Of a stretch of 12,175 bases of DNA, positions 7,042 to 12,175 are shown in pieces. Position numbers and translations under genes: made by a program. The stretch's first letter is position 1, and each line of letters opens with the position of its first letter. The notes beneath the pieces are model-generated. The model worked only from the letters and a program-made list of their open reading frames with translations. It searched no databases and had not been told where the DNA came from. Source of the stretch: Acidimicrobiales bacterium (GTDB lineage: Bacteria; Actinomycetota; Acidimicrobiia; Acidimicrobiales; JABEUL01); contig JABEUL010000009.1 in the NCBI GenBank assembly GCA_013044465.1, forward strand, positions 1-12,175. The letters are read 5' to 3'.

Positions 7042-8031
7042 ATGAAGAAAATTTCACTGCAAATAAGTGCTGTCATCTCGACAGTATTGATTGCGGCATT
7101 GCTGATAGTTTTAGCTTTGCCAAATCGAAGCACCTCAGCATCTACGACGACCACGACTTCATCTACCTCAACGACTACACTTCCATTTAACTACTTAAGC
7201 AATTCAACACCGAGTGGAATCGAATCTTTTGTGGGGTCTGTCAGGAGAGTGAGCATTGATGGAATATTTCTTGCATATAGGGAGTTTGGTTCAGGGACTC
7301 CAATATTGCTGATTCCCGATCGGGATCAGACTATGTTGTCGTTTGGTTCAACGTTATTAAACTTATTAAGTGCAAATAATAAAGTGATATTAGTTGACCT
7401 TCCAGGCATTGGATATTCAAGTGACAATATCAGTCAGCCTTATACCGTCCAATGGGTGTCCACAATTATTTCAACCTTTATTTCAGGTAGCGGTCTCTCG
7501 CCTCTGCAAATTGTGGGCTGGGGTTTAGGGGGACAGATCGCTCTCAATATTGCAGAGACCAGTCCAAAAACAGTAACGTCTCTGGTTCTAGCAGACACTT
7601 CACCTGGGGGACCTGGGTCAACTCCTCCGACTAGTAGTGATGCCCAAGTGCTTTCAAATCCGAACTCAACTTTACTTGAGCGAATTGCTGCACTTTATCC
7701 TCCAAACTCTGGAACTGCAATTTTTTCATACTATGGCGAAATATCAAAAGGTTCCCCAGAGACGGTTTTGTCCCAAACCATAGAAAGACAGTCAAGTGCT
7801 GAGGCTTCTATGGCAAATGATAACTCAATATCGCAAAAGCTTTCCTCCATAGCTGTTCCTGTTCTAATATGCGTAGGGGATTTGGATACCATTACGCCAA
7901 TCAGTGATTCCAACCTGATTGTTTCAGGTTTAGCAAATGCCACCAAACAAGTATTCGCAGGTGATGCGCACGGTGTTCCCATCGAAGATCCTGCCAAGTT
8001 TGCCGCAGCTATTACGACATTCAACCATTAG
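7042..8031 (+). CDS. Exported alpha/beta-hydrolase-fold protein lacking the nucleophile serine
   Basis: A 329-residue protein with an N-terminal hydrophobic helix (7-26, signal peptide or anchor), a Ser/Thr linker (30-46), then an alpha/beta-hydrolase core. Recognisable elements are YREFGSGTPILLIPD (79-93), VILVDLPGIGYSS (115-127), the nucleophile elbow region LQIVGWGLGGQIALNIAE (155-172), LVLADTSPGG (181-190), the acid-loop motif GDLDTITP (279-286, D282) and a histidine in GDAHGVP (H310). In active relatives the elbow reads GWSMGG; here position 161 is glycine (codon 7522-7524, GGT), one base from serine AGT. The HG oxyanion motif is also replaced by PD at 92-93. The Asp and His are kept. 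The ORF is intact, so this is probably a non-hydrolytic member and not a decayed gene. There is no strong ribosome binding site before the ATG. It ends 25 bases from the convergent reductase gene. Confidence 0.85.
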   Translation: MKKISLQISAVISTVLIAALLIVLALPNRSTSASTTTTTSSTSTTTLPFNYLSNSTPSGIESFVGSVRRVSIDGIFLAYREFGSGTPILLIPDRDQTMLSFGSTLLNLLSANNKVILVDLPGIGYSSDNISQPYTVQWVSTIISTFISGSGLSPLQIVGWGLGGQIALNIAETSPKTVTSLVLADTSPGGPGSTPPTSSDAQVLSNPNSTLLERIAALYPPNSGTAIFSYYGEISKGSPETVLSQTIERQSSAEASMANDNSISQKLSSIAVPVLICVGDLDTITPISDSNLIVSGLANATKQVFAGDAHGVPIEDPAKFAAAITTFNH

Positions 8032-8056
8032 CATCAAAAAGCTATATACAAATAAA

Positions 8057-9283
8057 TTACCCTGCTTGTTTGTGTGTCATTTCGTGATGTGCTTCTAAAT
8101 ATCTTCTTACGTTCAATAAGGCTGTGGCACCTTCTCCGACTGCACCAGCGAGTTGTTTAGTAGAGCCACTTCTGACATCGCCTGCTACAAATATTCCTGG
8201 AGTACTTGTCTGCCATATTGGGTCAGCCACGACAAAACCAAATTTATCTTTCTCTATATCATCTGATAGGAAGCCAACGTTAGGACTAAGTCCTATGAAT
8301 ATAAAAGCTCCATTTGCTTCCAACCTTTTAATCTCGCCGTTATCTCTTTCAACATAAACTACCTCTCGAAGCTTTTTATCTCCTACGAACTCGGAAACTT
8401 GGACTCCCGTCAAAACCTTTATTTTAGGATGAGACAATACTTTGCTGACCAAAAGAGATGATGCGGTCAGGCTATTTTCAAATTGTAAAATCACAATTTC
8501 GTCTGTGAACTGCGTGAGAAATAGGCTTTCTTCTGTTGCACTATTTCCCCCTCCGATCACGGCTAATCTTTCACTTCCCTTATAAAACGGTCCATCGCAT
8601 GTTGAGCAAAAATGAATTCCTGCCCCAATTAATTCACTTTCGCCTGGAACGTCCAATCTTTTATATGTTGAACCAGTTGCAATTATGGCAGCGTGTCCTC
8701 CAATTTGTTGGCCATTGGAGAGTTCTAAGTCAACCTCATCATTTACTTTCTTTATCGAATTGACATTTACCCCAGAGAGGAGTTCGACGCCGTATTTCTT
8801 GGCTTGGGCAATAAAGCGGTCAGCCAATTCTCCACCACCTATGCCTTCTGGAAAGCCGGGGTAGTTATCCAATCTCTCAGTCACCCCTGCCTGGCCACCC
8901 AGCCCACCTCCATCTATAACAATTGATTCGATTCCCTCCCGTGCCGCATATATAGCTGCAGTTAAGCCGGCAGGGCCCCCACCAATAATTAATAAGTCGT
9001 AGCACTTGGCACTGGCTGCTAGCTGCAGGCCAAGTGTGGTTGCGATCTCCTCATTAGATGGTTCAATTAATACTTCACCACTTGGGAAAACTATGGTTGG
9101 AATTGACTGGCCACCATTTTGAATCTCTCTAACTTTATCTAGGGCTTCTGGGTTGTCGTCAACATCTACAAATTCAAAATCAACCCTATGTTCGGAGAGA
9201 AACTTTTTAGACTGTTTGCAATCAGGACACCATGGTGCTCCGTACAAGACAATGGTGTCAGTGGAATTGGCGGTTTGCTTCAT
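8057..9283 (-). CDS. Glutaredoxin-like domain fused to thioredoxin reductase
   Basis: A 408-residue cytoplasmic flavoenzyme. Residues 10-86 are a glutaredoxin/mycoredoxin-like domain with active site WCPDC (C19, C22) and the cis-proline motif SIPT (60-63). From about 93 it is a low-molecular-weight thioredoxin reductase: the FAD motif IIGGGPAGLTAAIYAAR (99-115), GLGGQ, the redox pair HFCSTCDG (C226, C229; usual form CATCDG), the NADPH motif GGGNSATEE (244-252), and the FAD-ribityl motif GIFVAGDVR (363-371). NADPH would reduce FAD, then the internal dithiol, then presumably the attached Cys19/Cys22 pair, giving a self-contained NADPH-to-glutaredoxin-like relay; the last step is inference. AAAGAGA at 9291-9297 lies seven bases before the ATG. 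It is 25 bases downstream of the MFS gene on the same strand and probably co-transcribed. A free-standing TrxR is about 310-330 residues, so the fusion explains the length. Confidence 0.92.
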   Translation of the reverse strand: MKQTANSTDTIVLYGAPWCPDCKQSKKFLSEHRVDFEFVDVDDNPEALDKVREIQNGGQSIPTIVFPSGEVLIEPSNEEIATTLGLQLAASAKCYDLLIIGGGPAGLTAAIYAAREGIESIVIDGGGLGGQAGVTERLDNYPGFPEGIGGGELADRFIAQAKKYGVELLSGVNVNSIKKVNDEVDLELSNGQQIGGHAAIIATGSTYKRLDVPGESELIGAGIHFCSTCDGPFYKGSERLAVIGGGNSATEESLFLTQFTDEIVILQFENSLTASSLLVSKVLSHPKIKVLTGVQVSEFVGDKKLREVVYVERDNGEIKRLEANGAFIFIGLSPNVGFLSDDIEKDKFGFVVADPIWQTSTPGIFVAGDVRSGSTKQLAGAVGEGATALLNVRRYLEAHHEMTHKQAG

Positions 9284-9308
9284 ATTGGGATCTCTTTAGT
9301 AGTTATTA

Positions 9309-10691
9309 CTATTGGAAACGCTCTTGTTCCAATTTTTGTTCCTCTTGACTTGCTTCTAAAATGGCTTGGAATATGGCCATGGTGTCTTTCACCACGTGCC
9401 TTCTCGCTACCAGCAAGAATATGCCTCCAATGTAAACAGGGGGAAGCACAATAATAAAAGCCGTTCGAAGGTTCCCGCCAAAGTACTGGCTTAAAGCTCC
9501 CACGACTACGGGTGCCGCAGCACTTCCAAAAAGTACTGAGGTAAGGTTAAATGCTCCAAATCCGGTTCCCCTTAGATAATGCGGGGTCACATCAGATAAT
9601 CCCGCCCGAAGTGCGGGAACGGCCATTGCTCCAATGAAAAATCCAACCACGTGGAGACTTATTGTGACTGCAAATGGCAATCGGGCAAATGAAATTATAA
9701 AAATAGTAGTTGAGACAATTGCACATAGACCTGGCAAAACAACCCTGGCAGTTTGATACCTCGTAATGAGGCGGTCGGCGAGCCAACCTCCCACCACAAT
9801 GCCCGGAATACCTCCGGCTACGATCATCAACCCAAATGCCACACCCGCTTTGCCTTGCGTCATATGGTAACTTCGCTGATAAAAAACTGGGAGCCAAAAA
9901 CCAACAGCACTAACCGTGAATAAAATTGCCGCAACCCCAACGAGGGTTAGCCTAAGAGTGGGAATTCGGAGAATAACCTTGGCATCTCTGCGCAGCCCTA
10001 CAACCATATCTACTATGAACCGTCGTAAACCAAACTCAAATAACTTCACTTTTGCTTTAGGCAAGCCTGGCAGTTCTGCCCCAATATAGGTCATGTCTGA
10101 CTCACCTCTAACTGGATCAATCATGCGAGACACGAGAAATGCCACCAATAGCCCAGGGATGCTTACAAAAAGGTAGGCCGCTCTCCATCCGTAAGTGTCA
10201 CCTATTACTCCAGATATTGCAACTCCTAATGCAGTACCCAAGAAAATCAAAGACTGTTGAACCGAGAACGCTCGTCCTCTTGCGTCTCTTTGGTAGTAAT
10301 CTGCAATTAGGCTATTTGCCGAAGGCTCGGTGATCCCTTGCCCAAATCCCAAGAGTGCACGAAGGATAAGCAAGGTTAAAAATGTTGGGGCTGCTGCACC
10401 TAAGGTAGAAACAAGTGACCACATGACAATTGTGTAAGCAATGGCATGGACCCTTCCCCACCTGTCTGCTAAGTAACCAGCTGGCATAGTGACTAATGCA
10501 TTTATGACAACCGAAGCCGAGGCTAAAAGTGAAATCTGGAAGTCGTGGACATGAAATGTAGTTTCAATTTGGGTAGCTACTCCACGAACAATTGACTGAT
10601 CTGCACTATCGACCAACAAGACAGTTCCGAGCAACCACATGGGCCACCACGAGATTTTGCTCAGGCCTTTTTTTATCCGCTCTTGTTCCAT
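9309..10691 (-). CDS. MFS transporter, Spinster-like
   Basis: A 460-residue secondary transporter of the inner membrane, with about 12 hydrophobic helices in two halves. Motif A between helices 2 and 3 reads GYLADRWGR (72-80), and its second-half copy is GGWLADR (301-307). RALLGFGQGITEPSANSLIADYY (111-133) and GWRAAYLFVSIPGLLVAFLV are typical of the Spinster-like group of MFS proteins. A long, basic cytoplasmic loop (about 190-245) separates the halves, and the C-terminus ends in a charged, Gln/Glu-rich helix (QEEQKLEQERFQ). The substrate is unknown: export of a toxic compound or uptake of an organic acid are both possible. The ATG is preceded by AAGAAAGG, only three bases away, which is close but usable. 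It lies between a TetR gene and the reductase fusion, with a palindromic candidate operator upstream at 10718-10735. Confidence 0.88.
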   Translation of the reverse strand: MEQERIKKGLSKISWWPMWLLGTVLLVDSADQSIVRGVATQIETTFHVHDFQISLLASASVVINALVTMPAGYLADRWGRVHAIAYTIVMWSLVSTLGAAAPTFLTLLILRALLGFGQGITEPSANSLIADYYQRDARGRAFSVQQSLIFLGTALGVAISGVIGDTYGWRAAYLFVSIPGLLVAFLVSRMIDPVRGESDMTYIGAELPGLPKAKVKLFEFGLRRFIVDMVVGLRRDAKVILRIPTLRLTLVGVAAILFTVSAVGFWLPVFYQRSYHMTQGKAGVAFGLMIVAGGIPGIVVGGWLADRLITRYQTARVVLPGLCAIVSTTIFIISFARLPFAVTISLHVVGFFIGAMAVPALRAGLSDVTPHYLRGTGFGAFNLTSVLFGSAAAPVVVGALSQYFGGNLRTAFIIVLPPVYIGGIFLLVARRHVVKDTMAIFQAILEASQEEQKLEQERFQ

Positions 10692-10780
10692 AGGCCTTTC
10701 TTAAGTGAAAATGGCACTAGGACGACAGTGTCCTAAATTTGCCAACAAAGGTAACTTAGAAACTATACAAGCAAATTAGA
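10692..10780 (-). promoter_or_regulatory. Intergenic region between tetR-type gene and MFS gene
   Basis: The 89-bp gap separates two same-strand genes and is large enough to hold a promoter for the MFS gene. On the minus strand TTGGCA is followed 17 bases later by TCCTAG, a poor -10, so the promoter is not fixed. The inverted repeat at 10718-10735 lies across this stretch, where a bound repressor would block transcription. Confidence 0.35.
10718..10735 (-). promoter_or_regulatory. Candidate TetR-family operator TAGGAC-N6-GTCCTA
   Basis: A perfect 6+6 inverted repeat with a six-base centre lies 26 bases upstream of the MFS ATG and next to the TetR-family gene. A second, offset small palindrome, GACA-G-TGTC, lies inside it at 10724-10732. 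An 18-bp dyad is a usual size for TetR-dimer operators. The link to the neighbouring regulator is inference from position. Confidence 0.5.
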
Positions 10781-10795
10781 TCAATTGGCAATTGA
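10781..10795. repeat. Perfect palindrome TCAATTG-G-CAATTGA at the end of the tetR-type gene
   Basis: A 7+1+7 inverted repeat covers the last four codons and the TGA stop of the TetR-type gene. It is AT-rich and has no T-tract, so a terminator is unlikely. It could be a protein-binding site ahead of the MFS gene or simply chance. Confidence 0.3.
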
Positions 10796-11458
10796 GCATT
10801 CTATTAGGGAATATATTGCAAATTTCATGGACTTTTCAATTCTTTCATTGAGGTCACCAAGTTGCCTAGCCAAGGAGTCCCAAGCTTCAAACGAAGTAAG
10901 TAGATCGATGGCATCGGCAAGTTCATCCGGGCTATTGGCACTTTTAATTTCAGGTGCAAAAATGGCTTCAATTTGAGTTCTACTGGAAACTCGCATAATC
11001 TGTCTAAATTCCTTCACAATTGTCGATCTTGTATCTAAAGCAGCGGTTGCCCGCCTTACTGGGGCTACGCCTTTATAAATTGAAATTCGTTGCTCAATTA
11101 TGCTGTTGATTCGCTCATTCAGAGGGAGTGTACTTGGAATTTGATGAAGATACTTCCAGTGCCTCTCATACTGTAGCCCTGCTGCTGCCATGTACAACAT
11201 ATCCATGTCTTTGAAGTGGTGAAACACTAATCTAACTGAAACTCCAGCTCGTTCGGCAATTTCTCTGGAGCTTGGTAACGGCGAACCCTCTTCGATCAAA
11301 GCGAGCATGGCATCGGCTAATGCAATCCGGGTCTTGTCACCTCTGAGCTTTCTACCATCGATCTTTGCAGGGAGTTCATCAACACTGAAATCCCCTCCAT
11401 TGAAAAATCCAGTAGGAAGGTAGCTCTCAATATTTTCAATTTCTGCATTATCTGTCAC
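10781..11458 (-). CDS. TetR/AcrR-family transcriptional regulator
   Basis: A 225-residue DNA-binding regulator. After a non-conserved acidic N-terminal extension (1-33) comes the TetR domain: GDKTRIALADAMLALIEEG (40-58), then the helix-turn-helix SSREIAERAGVSVRLVFHHF (63-82) and the KDMDMLYMAA boundary helix. The remaining helical part (95-225) would be the ligand-binding and dimer domain, which is not conserved enough to name a ligand. The GTG start has no strong ribosome binding site; a TATCAT box ends six bases before it, so the transcript may be leaderless, a common mode in Actinomycetota. The first in the same-strand run TetR, MFS, Grx-TrxR, it most likely controls the MFS gene and perhaps itself. 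The 5' extension ahead of the TetR domain is longer than usual, so a later start is possible, but no ATG, GTG or TTG in frame looks better. Confidence 0.88.
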   Translation of the reverse strand: MTDNAEIENIESYLPTGFFNGGDFSVDELPAKIDGRKLRGDKTRIALADAMLALIEEGSPLPSSREIAERAGVSVRLVFHHFKDMDMLYMAAAGLQYERHWKYLHQIPSTLPLNERINSIIEQRISIYKGVAPVRRATAALDTRSTIVKEFRQIMRVSSRTQIEAIFAPEIKSANSPDELADAIDLLTSFEAWDSLARQLGDLNERIEKSMKFAIYSLIECSIAN

Positions 11459-11761
11459 ACCTACATGATACCACAGCTCGCATGTTTTTCTCTAGGCGAG
11501 ATGTGATAAAACAGAAAAATTGTCATAATGGTCATTTTCCTTATGCTAAACCTATATTCCTGGAGAAATACCACTATACACATATTGGTAACAATCAATA
11601 TCGCAATATAAAAATCAGAGAAATCTGCCATAAAGAGAAGTATTGTACAGTATGATAAGTTGATTTTTCTACCACTAAATTGTTTAAATTACTAGGAGTA
11701 ATGTAGTTGTGTGATTTGGAAGCAAAAATGAAGGCTTTCCTAATTTGACTAAATTGAGATA
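11459..11761. promoter_or_regulatory. AT-rich divergent intergenic region
   Basis: A 303-bp gap between the divergent TetR and peptidase C26 genes. On the minus strand TATCAT (11465-11470) is the putative leaderless -10 for tetR. On the plus strand there are ATATTG (11582-11587) with CAATAT at 11596-11601 and again at 11604-11609, an interrupted palindrome TATTGTACAGTA (11641-11652, 10 of 12 matched) overlapping a good -10 hexamer TATGAT (11651-11656), and an AGGAG at 11694-11698 followed by several tiny ORFs that end before 11750. No RNA gene or substantial ORF is seen. Confidence 0.4.
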
Positions 11762-12175
11762 GTGCTTAGATCTAAACCAATAATTGGGCTTTCCACATAC
11801 TTGGAAGTAGCCAAGTGGAGTTCATGGGATACAAAGGCCGCAATTATCCAAAAGAAGTACCTTGATACAGTCGAATTGGCCGATGCGAGGCCAATTTTGC
11901 TGCCTCCGCTAGATTCTGACTTGGCAAAAGGGGCAAACGACGACGAATTTTCTGAGGCAGCTAGAGAAGTTATTGAGGTTGTAGATGGCATTGTGTTGAT
12001 TGGAGGGGGCGACGTAGATTCTTCAATTTATGGGCAAGAGCCAAACCCTCAAAGATATGGAGTTTCACCAAGCCGTGATGCGTGGGAGATTTCTCTTACC
12101 AAGGCCTGTATCGAAATGGATAAACCTCTACTTGGAATCTGCAGGGGAATGCAAATTATTAACGTTGCTTTGGGA
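11762..12175 (+). CDS. Peptidase C26 / gamma-glutamyl-GABA hydrolase-type amidotransferase (3' end beyond window)
   Basis: An open reading frame of 138 codons from GTG at 11762 to the window edge. It begins SKPIIGLSTYLEVAKWSSWD (4-23), the typical N-terminus of the class I glutamine-amidotransferase-like peptidase C26 family, then KYLDTVELADARPILLPP (32-49). The oxyanion-strand motif IVLIGGGDVDSSIYG is at 77-91, and the nucleophile elbow GICRGMQ (125-131) carries the catalytic cysteine C127. The expected His-Glu pair would lie beyond the window. Relatives hydrolyse gamma-glutamyl amides such as gamma-glutamyl-GABA in putrescine breakdown, or related compounds; the exact substrate is not shown. 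A TAA four codons upstream (11750-11752) fixes the start to this GTG. Only a weak GAGAT precedes it. No other polyamine gene is in the window, so pathway assignment rests on the family alone. Confidence 0.87.
   Translation, partial: MLRSKPIIGLSTYLEVAKWSSWDTKAAIIQKKYLDTVELADARPILLPPLDSDLAKGANDDEFSEAAREVIEVVDGIVLIGGGDVDSSIYGQEPNPQRYGVSPSRDAWEISLTKACIEMDKPLLGICRGMQIINVALG

Noticed and set aside
7731..8024. 97-codon minus-strand ORF opposite the hydrolase-like gene
   Set aside because: It is a shadow of the coding frame with the conserved acid and histidine motifs; no features of its own.
8032..8056. Terminator between the hydrolase-like and reductase genes
   Set aside because: The 25-base convergent gap has only A/T-rich sequence with no stem of useful length.
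11707..11748. 13-codon ORF from TTG as a real gene
   Set aside because: Spacing to AGGAG is good, but the peptide (MCDLEAKMKAFLI) is too short to judge; kept only as part of the leader finding.
1..12175. CRISPR arrays, tRNA or rRNA genes, insertion-sequence ends, toxin-antitoxin pairs
   Set aside because: No regularly spaced repeats, structural RNA hallmarks, transposase motifs or small paired ORFs with good ribosome binding sites were seen on either strand.

Overview
The window looks like chromosomal DNA of a relatively AT-rich member of the Actinomycetota. I would place it nearest the Acidimicrobiia, but this is an inference from gene style and not from a marker gene. Supporting signs are frequent GTG starts, Ser/Thr-rich linkers behind signal peptides, an MTB12-like small lipoprotein, a glutaredoxin-type domain fused to thioredoxin reductase, and ABC subunit motifs of the actinobacterial kind. 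I see no rRNA, tRNA, CRISPR array, insertion sequence or phage gene.

Layout. 1-1302 (minus, cut by the window edge) is a type I periplasmic-binding-fold solute receptor with a 10-codon ORF just upstream. After a 203-bp divergent intergenic region comes a tight plus-strand operon at 1506-6395: lipoprotein solute-binding protein, a fused two-domain LivH-LivM permease, a LivG-type ATPase and a LivF-type ATPase. Together they form a complete HAAT/branched-chain-amino-acid-family ABC importer whose substrate cannot be told from sequence. The operon ends by overlapping, by four bases, the end of a convergent small lipoprotein gene (6392-6886, minus). Divergent from that is an exported alpha/beta-hydrolase-fold protein (7042-8031, plus) that has lost its nucleophile serine.

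The minus-strand block 11458-8057 reads TetR-family regulator, MFS transporter, then a glutaredoxin/thioredoxin-reductase fusion. A TAGGAC-N6-GTCCTA inverted repeat lies just before the MFS gene and is a plausible operator. After a 303-bp AT-rich gap, a class I glutamine-amidotransferase-like peptidase C26 gene (gamma-glutamyl-GABA hydrolase type) starts on the plus strand and runs off the window at 12175.

How they may work together: the left half is nutrient capture (two receptors, one complete importer). The right half is a regulated transporter plus a thiol-redox flavoenzyme, next to a gene usually linked to polyamine/GABA or gamma-glutamyl amide breakdown. The most unusual points are the nucleophile-less hydrolase, the Grx-TrxR fusion behind a TetR/MFS pair, the fused LivHM, and small upstream ORFs and repeats near genes with weak ribosome binding sites. 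I do not see a clearly new multi-gene system such as a defence island or biosynthetic cluster.
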